From Streptomyces sp. V1I1 (lineage in GTDB: Bacteria; Actinomycetota; Actinomycetes; Streptomycetales; Streptomycetaceae): 64,000 nt of DNA. The notes under the pieces are model-generated. The model did not search any database, was not told the DNA's origin, and was given only the letters and a program-made list of their open reading frames with translations. The position numbers and the translations under genes were made by a program. Below are positions 16,480 through 25,273 of the stretch, in pieces. Within the stretch, counting starts at the first letter, position 1, and each line of letters begins with the position of its first letter. The DNA lies in the NCBI RefSeq assembly GCF_030817355.1, contig NZ_JAUSZH010000001.1, positions 4,749,501 through 4,813,500 of the forward strand, given 5' to 3'.

Positions 16480-16947
16480 TCAGCGAGGTGGTCCGATGAT
16501 GCGGTTGCCGCGCAGGGCGGCGGCTTCGGCGAGCTTGGCTTTGGTGATCTCGAACCCGTCGGGGCGGGGGGTGGTGACGTCACGTCCGGCGTGCCGGAAC
16601 ATTTCCTCTATGCCCGCGGGGGTGGCGATGAGGAGGAGGTCTGCGCGGTCGGACGTGATGCGGTAGCCATGGGGGATGTTGCGGGGCAGGTAGACGACGC
16701 CGCCTTCGGACAGTTCGTGGCGTGCGTCTCCGACCCACACGAGTGCCTCGCCCTTGAGGAGGAGGAACACCTCGTCCTCGCGGGTGTGGAGGTGGAAGGG
16801 TGGGGCCTCGCCCTTGGGGATGTCGAACCGTCCGACGGTGAGCTGTCCTTCGGTGGCCTGGCTGTCGAGCAGGATCGTGAACAGCCCGCCGTCGAGCCAT
16901 TCAAGGGTCTGCTGCTGCTCGGGTTGGGCGAGGTAGGCCATGGTCAT
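16480..16947 (-). CDS. Single-domain cupin protein
   Basis: 155 aa. Cupin motif 1 is visible as PPFHLHTREDEVFLLLKGEA (metal His pair and Glu) and motif 2 as LPRNIPHGYRI. Resembles quercetin-2,3-dioxygenase-like cupins; enzymatic role or simple binding cannot be decided. It lies between two gene remnants on the same strand. Codon use is GC-rich like its neighbours. Confidence 0.85.
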   Translation of the reverse strand: MTMAYLAQPEQQQTLEWLDGGLFTILLDSQATEGQLTVGRFDIPKGEAPPFHLHTREDEVFLLLKGEALVWVGDARHELSEGGVVYLPRNIPHGYRITSDRADLLLIATPAGIEEMFRHAGRDVTTPRPDGFEITKAKLAEAAALRGNRIIGPPR

Positions 16948-16988
16948 GGCGGTCTCCGGGGTGGGTGCGGTGGCTCGCGTAGGGCGAG

Positions 16989-17099
16989 TCAGGCGGGGAG
17001 GAGGCCGACGCCGGCGTTGGCGACGACCTGGACGCGGGGGCCCTGTTGAAGGGCGGTAAGCATGGGGTAGACGGTGCAGACGCCGTCAGTCACACCCGG
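16989..17099 (-). pseudogene. Isochorismatase-like hydrolase remnant (C-terminus only)
   Basis: The reverse strand reads GVTDGVCTVYPMLTALQQG then PRVQVVANAGVGLLPA and a TGA at 16989-16991. The G-TD-VC-P-L-A-G-V-VV-A-G spacing matches the C-terminal half of isochorismatase-family hydrolases, including the position of the catalytic Cys. Upstream sequence is the 74-bp repeat copy B, so the gene body has been lost. Confidence 0.5.
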
Positions 17100-17102
17100 G
17101 AT

Positions 17103-17176
17103 GGCACCACGAGCTGTTCGGATGGCCTGAGCCGGGCGTCAGGATCGGCGCAGTGACGTGTTTACGAATGCGGGGA
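17103..17176. repeat. 74-bp direct repeat, copy B
   Basis: See copy A at 16324-16397. This copy spans the 3' end of the intact DUF6069-like gene and 30-40 bp beyond it, so it is likely the source copy. Confidence 0.75.
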
Positions 17177-17585
17177 TCACCGCCGCGCCGACGATGAGGT
17201 GCATCAGGGCCAGCAGGAGCTGGTCGGATGTCGTGATGCCGGCCCCGTTGTAGGGAAGACTGGCGACGAGCACCAGAGCCGTTAGCGCCTCCCAGATGAC
17301 GGTGGCCCGCCGTGGGACGAATCGTTCCAGCAGCTCCAGCAGTCCCCAGCCGAGCAGCGCCGGGACGACGGAGGCGGCGATCACCGCGCTGATCAGGATG
17401 GACTGGGCCGGCCGGCCGAACATCGCGGGAGTCCTGAGGTCGTACCCGGCGACCTCGGTGAGGACGAGCACGTACGCGAGGTTCGCGAGGAGAGCGATGC
17501 CGATGGCGGCCGGTCGCAGTACCCGGGCTGGGGTTTCGGTGAGGCGGCGGGCGGATGGTCTCGGTGCAGACGATGTGGTGGCCAT
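17139..17585 (-). CDS. Four-helix membrane protein, DUF6069-like
   Basis: 148 aa from ATG 17585. Four hydrophobic helices: PAAIGIALLANLAYVLVLTE, SILISAVIAASVVPALLGW, WEALTALVLVASLP and LLALMHLIVGAAVIPAFV. The GRPAQ after helix 1 and LMHLIVGAAVIPA at the end match DUF6069 proteins, which have no known function. The stop of the downstream-transcribed CocE hydrolase gene is 30 bp upstream, so the two are likely co-transcribed. Confidence 0.7.
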   Translation of the reverse strand: MATTSSAPRPSARRLTETPARVLRPAAIGIALLANLAYVLVLTEVAGYDLRTPAMFGRPAQSILISAVIAASVVPALLGWGLLELLERFVPRRATVIWEALTALVLVASLPYNGAGITTSDQLLLALMHLIVGAAVIPAFVNTSLRRS

Positions 17586-17614
17586 GATGGTTGTTCCGTT
17601 GGAAGAGGTGGGGG

Positions 17615-19210
17615 TCAGCGGATGACGGGCAGGATGAGGTGGGAGGGGTGGTCGGCGTCGTGGTGGATGAGGTCGCGGCCCACCTGGTGGCCGTAGTAGT
17701 GGTGGAACAGGCCGTCGGCGACCGGGGAATCGCCGTTGGCGATCTCCAGGCGGATGCGGCTGCCCTTTGGGAAGAGGTAGGAGGTCGGCCAGACCTCGAT
17801 CTCGTAGCGGACGACGCTCCCCGGCTCGATCGGCTGGGGCGGATGGGTGCGGTGGGAGGCCTTCAGCCAGCCGCGGGTGACCATCGCGGAGGGCGGCGGC
17901 ACGTTCTTGGCGACCTTGCGCATGAGGGCCTCCTTGAGCTTCGGAACGGCCTTCTGCTCGGAGACCTTGACGTGGAATTCGGTGTCGGTCCGGTCGGACT
18001 CGGCGTACAGCACGAGGGTGATCTTCCCGGTGACCTCGGTGTCGTGTTCCAGCGGCTGGGTGGTGAAGGTGAGGATGCCGCGGGTGGGCTGCGGGATGCC
18101 GTCGGTGATGACGGTGGTGCCCACCGTCCACTCGGGGTTGGGGTAGTCGTAGACGGTTGGCTCGCCGGCCGGCTGGGTGGGCGGGGTGGTGGTGAGGCTG
18201 CCGTCGTTGAGTGAGCGGACGGCGTGTGCGGGTTCGGGGTGCAGGTAGAACGTGGTCGGCACGGCGCGCTGGGGTGGCCATTCGGATTCCGCCCGCGGCT
18301 GGCTCCCGGTGTTGCCGACCTGGATACGGACCGGCGGGCCGTCCATGACACCGTTGTCGATGCCCTTGAGCCAGTGGTCGTACCAGGGCCGGATGTAGGT
18401 GTCGAGGAACTCGGTTTGGTAGTAGCGCTCGTGGCTGTCGGTGCCGGCGAGCACGACGAGGCGCTTGTCGGTGCTCTTGAGCCGTTCGTAGCCGTCGAGC
18501 TGACCGCGCAGGTGCAGGCCGACGCCGTACCACCAGGCGATGTTGAGCACCGGGACATCGATGTCCTCCACCTTCACCGCTCGTTGGTCCCACCAGTCGT
18601 CGATGACGGGCCGGTCCAGGGTCATGCCGATGATGTCGGCGCTGATGCCGCCGGGCCGGGGCGGGGTGCCGCCGCCGATGGTGGCGCTGGCGCGGAGGTG
18701 GTCGGTCGACCAGAAGTTGAGGAACCCCATGGAGTAGACCCCGCCGTGGTAGACCGCGTCGTGGTAGAGGTTCGTGAACCCGCTGTAGACCAGCGCGCAG
18801 GTCAGGTGCGGCGGGCGCTGCGCGGCGGCCAGCCACTGGTTCACGCTGTAGGCGCTCTCCCCGATCATCGACACCTTCCCGGTCGACCAGGGCCGGGAGG
18901 CGATCCACTCGATGGTGTCGTAGAAGTCGCGCTGCTCGGCGGGCCCGAACAGCTCGAACTCCCCCTCGGACCTGCCGGTGCCGCGCTGGTCGCCGATCAC
19001 GACCGCGTAGCCGCGGCCGGTCCAGTAGTCGATCGGGCCGGTCTCGATGTACCGGAACATCGACACCGCCGGCAGGTACAGCAGGTCCTTCTGGTAGGGC
19101 GCTACCGCGTACAACGCCGGGAACGGGCCGTCCCCGTCGGGCAGATACACATCGACGCAGATCCGGACGCCGTCGGACGCCGTGATCCACTCATCCTTGA
19201 ACGCGTGCAT
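17615..19210 (-). CDS. CocE/NonD family serine hydrolase (X-Pro dipeptidyl-peptidase S15 type)
   Basis: 531 aa, usual length. Alpha/beta-hydrolase core with nucleophile Ser119 in MIGESAYSVNQW, preceded by VVIGDQRGTGRSEGEFELFG. Asp is probable in the VLAGTDSHERYY region and His in DLIHHDADHPSHL. The C-terminal half is the jelly-roll domain of this family (LEHDTEVTGKITLVLYAES). Acts on esters or amides of unknown identity. Divergent from the TetR gene with paired operators between, so probably repressed by it. Confidence 0.88.
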   Translation of the reverse strand: MHAFKDEWITASDGVRICVDVYLPDGDGPFPALYAVAPYQKDLLYLPAVSMFRYIETGPIDYWTGRGYAVVIGDQRGTGRSEGEFELFGPAEQRDFYDTIEWIASRPWSTGKVSMIGESAYSVNQWLAAAQRPPHLTCALVYSGFTNLYHDAVYHGGVYSMGFLNFWSTDHLRASATIGGGTPPRPGGISADIIGMTLDRPVIDDWWDQRAVKVEDIDVPVLNIAWWYGVGLHLRGQLDGYERLKSTDKRLVVLAGTDSHERYYQTEFLDTYIRPWYDHWLKGIDNGVMDGPPVRIQVGNTGSQPRAESEWPPQRAVPTTFYLHPEPAHAVRSLNDGSLTTTPPTQPAGEPTVYDYPNPEWTVGTTVITDGIPQPTRGILTFTTQPLEHDTEVTGKITLVLYAESDRTDTEFHVKVSEQKAVPKLKEALMRKVAKNVPPPSAMVTRGWLKASHRTHPPQPIEPGSVVRYEIEVWPTSYLFPKGSRIRLEIANGDSPVADGLFHHYYGHQVGRDLIHHDADHPSHLILPVIR

Positions 19211-19223
19211 GACCGACTCCTAA

Positions 19224-19263
19224 TTTCCTCACATGTGGAAACTAATTTCAGCGTATGATGAAA
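19224..19263. promoter_or_regulatory. Two matching operators in the CocE-TetR divergent promoter
   Basis: TTTCC-N8-GGAAA at 19224-19241 and TTTCA-N8-TGAAA at 19246-19263 share architecture and lie 22 bp apart. They occupy the 104-bp divergent gap, the expected site for TetR autoregulation and repression of the hydrolase. Confidence 0.6.
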
Positions 19264-19314
19264 CTGTCGCGGACGGAAGTCCCTTCTCTGACCTGTTACG
19301 GAAGGTGATGCGGT

Positions 19315-19932
19315 GTGACTGGGCGAGGTCCCCGGGGAGAGCGCGGAGAGCAGGCGGACAAGATCATCGCCGCCGCCCGCAGATCCTTCGCCACACGTGG
19401 CTACGCCGCGACCTCACTGCGGTCGGTCGCCCAGGACGCCGGCGTCGACCCCGGCCTGGTGCACTACTACTTCCGCACCAAGGCCGGGCTGCTGGAAGCG
19501 GTCATGCAACCCCCCGAGGCGTTCGGCGCAGCCGTGGCCGCCGCCGCCGAGCAGCCCATACACCAGCGCGGACGCGCGTTCGTGCAGGCCACCCTGCGCC
19601 TGTGGGAAGACCCCGCCTCCGCCGAGATCCTGCGTTCCATCATCCTCACCGCCGCCCAGGAACCCGCCGCCATGCACCGCCTGCGGCAGTTGTTCTCCGA
19701 ACTCGTCCTGGCCGTCGTCTCCCACAGCCTGCCCGACACCGAACGCACCCTGCGCGCCAGCCTCATCGCCACCCAGATCGTCGGCATGGTCATGAACCGC
19801 TACATCTGGCAGGTCGGCGACATCGCCACCCTCCCCGCCGACACCGTCACCGACCTCCTTGCCCCCACCGTCCAGCACTACCTCGCCGACACCCTGCCCA
19901 CGAAGCTCGGCGACGGCTGGAGGCTGAGCTGA
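19315..19932 (+). CDS. TetR/AcrR family transcriptional regulator
   Basis: 205 aa from GTG 19315. N-terminal HTH: ADKIIAAARRSFATRGYAAT then SLRSVAQDAGVDPGLVHYYF, a textbook TetR DNA-binding domain. The C-terminal region resembles the TetR_C domain of regulators with Asp-Pro-x-x-Ala near residue 100. Divergent to the CocE-DUF6069 operon, its likely target. Confidence 0.9.
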   Translation: MTGRGPRGERGEQADKIIAAARRSFATRGYAATSLRSVAQDAGVDPGLVHYYFRTKAGLLEAVMQPPEAFGAAVAAAAEQPIHQRGRAFVQATLRLWEDPASAEILRSIILTAAQEPAAMHRLRQLFSELVLAVVSHSLPDTERTLRASLIATQIVGMVMNRYIWQVGDIATLPADTVTDLLAPTVQHYLADTLPTKLGDGWRLS

Positions 19933-20325
19933 CCGGGCCTGTCCGGTAAACGGCTCTGTCACACGTCCGGGATGCTGTTGATCGCCCCCTGCGGCCTGGC
20001 CGCTGGACCACTTGGACGATTGCCCCAGGCGGCCGTCGAACGGACGCGCGAGTAGTCAGGCATCTGAGGGCGGGGTGAACAAAGGGGCGACGGGAAGCGA
20101 TCTTCGGCCAATCGGGAAACGATCTTTAAGGGCTCGCTTCGCTGCACGTCGGCTGCACTTGTGAACAGCCCACAACAACTGACGAAGTCCCGTCCGATCA
20201 TCACGATCGGGCGGGACTTCGTCGTTTGCGCATCGTGGTGGTGCGTGACCGTTGCGCATGCCGTCCTGGTGAATCGGGCTTTTAATGCGGAATGTCCGCA
20301 TCGGGTTCCCTGCCGGGAGAGACGC
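19933..20325. other. 393-bp gap with no gene
   Basis: No credible ORF. It contains one copy of the CCACAACAAC repeat (20170-20179), the long hairpin at 20181-20223 and the MMPL promoter region. AT-rich patches such as GATCTTTAAGG occur at 20121-20131. Confidence 0.6.
20181..20223. terminator. Orphan long hairpin matching the tRNA-Ala terminator
   Basis: GACGAAGTCCCGTCCGATC / GATCGGGCGGGACTTCGTC with loop ATCAC and one G-U pair. No gene ends close upstream (TetR stop is 248 bp away). The core equals the hairpin after tRNA-Ala at 15564-15594. Confidence 0.75.
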
Positions 20326-22611
20326 ATGACGAAGGCTGAGCTGCCCCCGCAGACCTCCCGTCTGTCCGAACCCGCGCCCCGCAGGGGGCTCCTGCGCAGG
20401 CTCGGTGAATGGTGCGCCCGCCGTTGTGTGTTCGTCCTCGTCGCCTGGCTGGTCGCCCTCGCCGGCCTTCAGGTCCTGCATCACGCGTACGGCGGCGAGT
20501 ATTCCGACGACTTCTCGCTGCCCGGCGTCCAGTCGACGGAGGGGCTGGACGTGCTCGAGAAGCACCAGCCCTCCGCCGGGGGCTACAGCAGCCAGATCGT
20601 TCTGCACGACACCTCGAACCCGCTCATCGCCTACGGCTCGCAGATGTCCACCGCGATCGGCGGTCTGCAGAAGCTGCCGCATGTGATCTCGGCGCAGAAT
20701 CCGCTGCCTCCCGCCGGGTCCACTCCGCCGCCGCAGCCGTCCGGCCACAACGTCGGTCCGCTGTCCTCGGACGGTTCGACCGCGTACATCACGGTCCGCT
20801 TCGACAAGCAGCCCTCCACCTTCGAGGAGTCGTATCTCGACGGGGTGGGCAAGGCGGTCCAGCCGCTGCGGGCAGCCGGAGTGGATGTGGAGTACGGGGG
20901 TCCGCTGGGTGAGCTCGCCCGGCCCCCGGCCGACGACCGGACCAGTGAGGTGATCGGCTTCGCCGTGGCGATCGTGGTCCTGCTGGTCGGCTTCGGCAGT
21001 GTGCTCGCCGCCGGTGTGCCGCTGCTGACGGCGCTGATCAGTGTGATCTGCGGGCTTGCGCTGCTCGGGATGATCGCCGCCGCGTTCACTTTCGCGACGG
21101 TCTCACCCACGCTGGCCACCATGATCGGCCTCGGTGTGGGTATCGACTACGCGCTGTTCCTGATCACCCGGCACCGGCAGAACCTCATGGACGGCGCGGA
21201 CCCGGTGAACGCGGCCGGCCAGGCGGTCGCCACCAGCGGACGGGCGGTGCTCGTCTCCGGATGCACGGTCATCATCGCCCTGGCCGGACTGTCCGTCTCC
21301 GGGGTCAGCTTCATCTCCAAACTCGGGGTGGCCGCCGCCGTCACCGTGGTCACGGCGGTCATCGGAGCGCTCACGCTGGTGCCCGCCCTGCTGGGGCTGA
21401 TCGGCCGGCGGATCGACAAGTACCGGGTGCGCAAGCCGATCGCGGAGACGGACGCCCAGCCGGGTGAGGAGGCGCACGGAACCTGGCACCGGTACGCGCG
21501 GCGCGTCCAGCGCCGGCCGTGGCAGTTCCTGGCCAGTGGGGTGGCCGCCATCGCGGTGCTCGCCATCCCGCTGTTCTCCATCCAGCTCGGCCATATCGGG
21601 GACGGCGCCGACCCGAAGTCCTTCACCGACCGGCGGGCGTTCGACCTGATGTCCGAGGCCTTCGGGCCGGGCTCCAACGGGCCGATGACGCTCGTCATCG
21701 ACCAGACGTCGGTGGCGGCGGCCGACCGGGCGGCGCTCTCCTCGCAGGCGCAGAAGGCGCTCACCAATGTGCCGGGGGCCGCCACGATCACGCCGCTGAA
21801 GCCGACTCAGGACGGGGACGTACTGGTCGCGACCGCCTATTCGCAGCAGGCGCCGCAGGACGAGGACACCACAAAGCTTGTCAACCGGCTGGTGGACGAC
21901 ATCCTGCCGCAGGCCGTCTCCGGCACCTCCGCCCACGGCTATGTGACCGGCACGACCGCCGCCCAGGTCGACTTCCTGGACATCGTCTCCAGCCGGCTGC
22001 CCCTGATCATCGCCGTGGTGGTCGCTCTCGCCTTCGTCATCATCCTGATCGTCTTCCGCGGAGTGCTGGTCGCGGTCAAGGCGGCGGTGCTCAACGTCCT
22101 TTCCATCGCGGCCTCGTACGGAGTCGTGGTGGCCGTCTTCCAGTGGGGCTGGGGCGGCCCGGCGCTGGGGGTGTCGGGCAAGGTGCCCGTGGAGAGCTAT
22201 GTGCCGATGATGATGTTCGCGATCGTCTTCGGTCTGAGCATGGACTACGAGATCTTCCTGCTCTCCCGCGTCCATGAGGCGTGGCTGCGCACCGGCGACC
22301 CGAAGGCGAGCGTCGCGCACGCGCTGGAGATCACCGCGCTGGTGATCACCTGTGCTGCGCTGATCATGGTCAGCGTCTTCGCCGCCTTCATCATCAGCGA
22401 CAGCATCGTGGTGAAGATGCTGGGGCTCGGCCTTGCCGTGAGCGTGCTGATCGACGCGACCGTGGTGCGGCTGCTGCTGGTGCCGGCGGTGATGACGCTG
22501 CTCGGGCGGGCCGCCTGGTGGACGCCGCGGTGGCTGGACCGGATCCTGCCGCATGTGGACACCGAGGGCGTGCACGAGACTGCGGCCGCACCCCGGGGCG
22601 GCGGGGGCTGA
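20326..22611 (+). CDS. MMPL family transporter
   Basis: 761 aa from ATG 20326 with GGGAGA upstream. Two-fold RND-like layout: TM1 ([17 protein letters not shown]), a periplasmic domain, a helix bundle including the MMPL signature [20 protein letters not shown], then a repeat of the pattern ending in [20 protein letters not shown]. The Asp-Tyr pairs lie in the proton-relay helices. Likely exports lipids or hydrophobic small molecules using the proton gradient. No regulator is adjacent. Confidence 0.93.
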   Translation: MTKAELPPQTSRLSEPAPRRGLLRRLGEWCARRCVFVLVAWLVALAGLQVLHHAYGGEYSDDFSLPGVQSTEGLDVLEKHQPSAGGYSSQIVLHDTSNPLIAYGSQMSTAIGGLQKLPHVISAQNPLPPAGSTPPPQPSGHNVGPLSSDGSTAYITVRFDKQPSTFEESYLDGVGKAVQPLRAAGVDVEYGGPLGELARPPADDRTSEVIGFAVAIVVLLVGFGSVLAAGVPLLTALISVICGLALLGMIAAAFTFATVSPTLATMIGLGVGIDYALFLITRHRQNLMDGADPVNAAGQAVATSGRAVLVSGCTVIIALAGLSVSGVSFISKLGVAAAVTVVTAVIGALTLVPALLGLIGRRIDKYRVRKPIAETDAQPGEEAHGTWHRYARRVQRRPWQFLASGVAAIAVLAIPLFSIQLGHIGDGADPKSFTDRRAFDLMSEAFGPGSNGPMTLVIDQTSVAAADRAALSSQAQKALTNVPGAATITPLKPTQDGDVLVATAYSQQAPQDEDTTKLVNRLVDDILPQAVSGTSAHGYVTGTTAAQVDFLDIVSSRLPLIIAVVVALAFVIILIVFRGVLVAVKAAVLNVLSIAASYGVVVAVFQWGWGGPALGVSGKVPVESYVPMMMFAIVFGLSMDYEIFLLSRVHEAWLRTGDPKASVAHALEITALVITCAALIMVSVFAAFIISDSIVVKMLGLGLAVSVLIDATVVRLLLVPAVMTLLGRAAWWTPRWLDRILPHVDTEGVHETAAAPRGGGG

Positions 22612-22624
22612 GCGGCCCCCGCCG
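22599..22624. terminator. Bidirectional terminator hairpin
   Basis: CGGCGGGGGC / GCCCCCGCCG, perfect 10-bp stem, loop TGAGCG. It overlaps the MMPL stop codon and sits between two convergent genes. Confidence 0.75.
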
Positions 22625-22645
22625 GCCCGAGTGGCTCCAAGTGGC

Positions 22646-23608
22646 TCAGGAGACCTGGGCCTTGTCGTAGACGGCCTTGGCCTCATTGCCGAAGTACGGC
22701 CCGAACATCCGGTTCGGCAGGAAGGTGTAGCCGAAGCTGTTCACCGAGGCCTGCAGGCCGGTGCCGGTGGCCTCGCTGAACGAGGTGAACCAGGGGCCGC
22801 CGCTGGAGCCGCCCGTCATGTTGCAGCCCAGGCTGTGGTCCTTCGAGAACAGGAAGTCCTTCGAGGAGTTCCCGCTGCAGTAGATGAGCTTCGTGCCGTC
22901 GTACGGAGAGGCCGCGGGGAAGCCGAAGGCGTACATCGCCTTGTTGTAGCCGCCGTTGAAGCTCAGGCCCTGCGCGCCGACCGTCTCGGCGAGCTTCTTG
23001 CCGCCCAGCGGGGCGACGACGGCCGCGCCGACGTCGTAGTTGATGTCCTCGCTCGCCACCCACTGGTCGGTGGAGAAGGTCTTGGTGGCGGACCACTGAC
23101 CGTACGGTGCCTGGCCGTTGTTGTACGCGGGCACGAAGACCCAGTTGGTGTGCCAGCTGCCCTGGTACTTCACGCAGTGGCCCGCGGTGATCACGGTGCT
23201 GCCGTTCTGGCTGGTGACGGAGTTGCCGGAGCAGGAGGCCGTACGGCCCTGGAAGCTGAAGAACACCCGCCCGGACGTCTTGACCACGGCGCCGCCACCC
23301 GTCCACGGGCCGCCGGCCTGCGGGAAGGCGGTGGGCGAGACGGCGGTGGGGGGTATGGCGGTTTCCTTGCCGCCGCGCTTGGGGGTCCCCAGCGCCTTGA
23401 GACCGTCGCGAGTCAGTGGCAGCAGATCGAGCGGGGTGGCGTTGCGCATCCGCTCAGCGGTCCAGAAGCCCTGCGTCTGCTGCTGCTTGAAGACGGTGGG
23501 GGCGGGGGAGGGAGCGGGGGCGGCGTCGGCGGCGGTGGCCGACAGTGCGCCGGCGAGCAGGGTGGCGACGGTCAACAGGATCCCGGCGGGGGTACGATGG
23601 CGTCTCAC
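22646..23608 (-). CDS. Secreted trypsin-like serine protease
   Basis: 320 aa with a clear signal peptide (MRRHRTPAGILLTVATLLAG then ...ATAADAAPA). Catalytic triad: His in VITAGHCVKY, Asp in SEDINYDVGAAVV, Ser in NMTGGSSGGPW. Cys pairs (SCSGNS and AGHC; IYCSGN and LGCNMT) are typical of exported chymotrypsin-fold enzymes. Likely an extracellular peptidase. Convergent with the MMPL gene. Confidence 0.9.
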   Translation of the reverse strand: MRRHRTPAGILLTVATLLAGALSATAADAAPAPSPAPTVFKQQQTQGFWTAERMRNATPLDLLPLTRDGLKALGTPKRGGKETAIPPTAVSPTAFPQAGGPWTGGGAVVKTSGRVFFSFQGRTASCSGNSVTSQNGSTVITAGHCVKYQGSWHTNWVFVPAYNNGQAPYGQWSATKTFSTDQWVASEDINYDVGAAVVAPLGGKKLAETVGAQGLSFNGGYNKAMYAFGFPAASPYDGTKLIYCSGNSSKDFLFSKDHSLGCNMTGGSSGGPWFTSFSEATGTGLQASVNSFGYTFLPNRMFGPYFGNEAKAVYDKAQVS

Positions 23609-23718
23609 GCATGTCTCCTTCTGCCGTGTCCGCGCGTGGTGTCGCGCGGGCAGGGTGGGGGATGAGCCGGTGCGGATCGGCGTGCGTGAGGCAGAGTGCC
23701 ACGGGAAGCGCGTTTATG

Positions 23719-24204
23719 TCAGGGGCGCGACAAGAGCTTCGCGAAGCAGCGGCTGCTCTCGTACTCCCGGTAGTGGCCGAATTTCGAGCACGGCAGATAG
23801 CCGGCCGAGGTGTAGAGCCCGATCGCCTCGGGCTGCATGATGCCGGTCTCCAGCACCATCCGGGTACGGCCGGCGGCGCGGGCGTCGTCCTCCAGGGCGG
23901 CCAGGATGCGACGTGCGAGACCGAGGCCGCGCGCCTCTGGAACCACGTACATGCGCTTGAGCTCGGCGTCTCCGTCGGAGTAGCCCTCGTGGTTCGCGTC
24001 CTGCGAGCGCCAGCCGCCGGTCGCGACGGGCCGGCCCTGATCGTCGTACGCGAGGAGGTAGAGGCCGCGGGGCGGCTGGAACATCGAGGGGTCGAGCGGT
24101 GTGACATCGCCCTCGTCCTGGTACCGCTCGGCGTATTCGAGCTGGACCTGGTCGTTGAGTTTGACGGCGTCGGGGTGGTCGAACGGCGTGGCGCGGAAAT
24201 TCAT
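23719..24204 (-). CDS. GNAT family N-acetyltransferase
   Basis: 161 aa from ATG 24204 (MNFRATPFDHPDAVKLNDQV). GNAT motif A: ELKRMYVVPEARGLGLARRI, then LETGIMQPEAIGLYTSAGYL and the acetyl-CoA-contacting Tyr region. Substrate unknown. The frame is open to 24432, but the extra part is antisense to the exonuclease gene. Confidence 0.88.
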   Translation of the reverse strand: MNFRATPFDHPDAVKLNDQVQLEYAERYQDEGDVTPLDPSMFQPPRGLYLLAYDDQGRPVATGGWRSQDANHEGYSDGDAELKRMYVVPEARGLGLARRILAALEDDARAAGRTRMVLETGIMQPEAIGLYTSAGYLPCSKFGHYREYESSRCFAKLLSRP

Positions 24205-24265
24205 GGGCAGATCGTACGGGTATGCGAATGCGGGCTGCCGGTGCGGTGCTCGGTAGGGTGCCGGA

Positions 24266-25063
24266 ATGCTCACTGTGACAACCGTGAATGTGAATGGACT
24301 CCGCGCCGCGGCCAAGAAGGGCTTCGTCGACTGGCTGGCCGGTACCGCCGCCGACGCGGTCTGTCTCCAGGAGGTCCGGGCCGAGGCCCACCAGCTCCCG
24401 GACGAGGTGCGCGAACCGGACGGCTGGCACACGGTGCACGCCCCGGCCGGGGCGAAGGGGCGCGCGGGTGTCTCCCTCTACACGCGGCGGGAGCCGGACG
24501 CGGTACGGATCGGCTTCGGGTCGACCGAGTTCGACGGAAGCGGGCGGTACGTCGAGGCGGAGCTGCCGGGTGTCACGGTGGCGAGCCTGTATCTGCCGTC
24601 GGGCGAGGTGGGGACGGACCGCCAGGACGAGAAGATCCGGTTCATGGGCGAGTTCCTGCCCTATCTGCGCGAACTGAAGGCCCGCGCGGCGGCGGACGGG
24701 CGCGAGGTGGTGGTGTGCGGCGACTGGAACATCGCGCACCGGGAGGCGGACCTCAAGAACTGGAAGGGCAACAAGAAGAACTCCGGCTTCCTGCCCGAGG
24801 AGCGGGAGTGGCTGTCCCGGGTCTTCGACGAGGCCGAGTACGTGGACGTGGTGCGGGCGCTGCACCCGGACCAGGAGGGGCCGTACTCGTGGTGGTCGTA
24901 CCGCGGGCGGGCCTTCGACAACGACACGGGCTGGCGGATCGACTACCAGGTGGCGACGGCGGGCCTGGCGGGGCGCGCGGTGAAGGCGTGGGTGGAGCGT
25001 GCGGCGACGCACGGGGAGCGGTGGAGCGACCATGCGCCGGTGACGGCAGTTTACGAGCTGTAG
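24266..25063 (+). CDS. xth: Exodeoxyribonuclease III (AP endonuclease)
   Basis: 265 aa from ATG 24266. EEP-fold nuclease of base-excision repair: NVNGLRAAAKKG, CLQEVRAE (metal Glu), VVCGDWNIAHREADLKNWK, RIDYQVAT and SDHAPVTAVYEL (catalytic Asp-His). Matches the Neisseria/ExoIII family length. Divergent from the GNAT gene by 61 bp. Confidence 0.93.
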   Translation: MLTVTTVNVNGLRAAAKKGFVDWLAGTAADAVCLQEVRAEAHQLPDEVREPDGWHTVHAPAGAKGRAGVSLYTRREPDAVRIGFGSTEFDGSGRYVEAELPGVTVASLYLPSGEVGTDRQDEKIRFMGEFLPYLRELKARAAADGREVVVCGDWNIAHREADLKNWKGNKKNSGFLPEEREWLSRVFDEAEYVDVVRALHPDQEGPYSWWSYRGRAFDNDTGWRIDYQVATAGLAGRAVKAWVERAATHGERWSDHAPVTAVYEL

Positions 25064-25273
25064 CCGGATTCGCCTTCGCGGCCGACTGCCGTACACCCAT
25101 TCAACTCAACTGAAGAGACAACGGACTTGAACGGTCGGAATGCGTCCGGCCGCGCTGGATTTTTGATCCACTTCGGTCAATTTCAGCTATGAGTCAACTG
25201 GCGTATACCCGTGCCGTGGCGATGTCGTACTACTGGGGCAGCTGATCGACAGCAGCCTCGGGAGGTACGCCAA

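Larger units (their letters stand above)
15518..20179. other. Candidate inserted segment between tRNA-Ala and a terminator
   Basis: Bounded by a 10-bp direct repeat, CCACAACAAC, at 15518-15527 (overlapping the tRNA 3' end) and 20170-20179. Beyond each copy lies a hairpin with the same 27-nt core (CCCGTCCGATCA...GATCGGGCGGG). The interior holds a broken transposase, gene fragments, a duplicated 74-bp piece and accessory genes, unlike the core genes on either side. No intact integrase is present. This is inference from layout. Confidence 0.45.
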
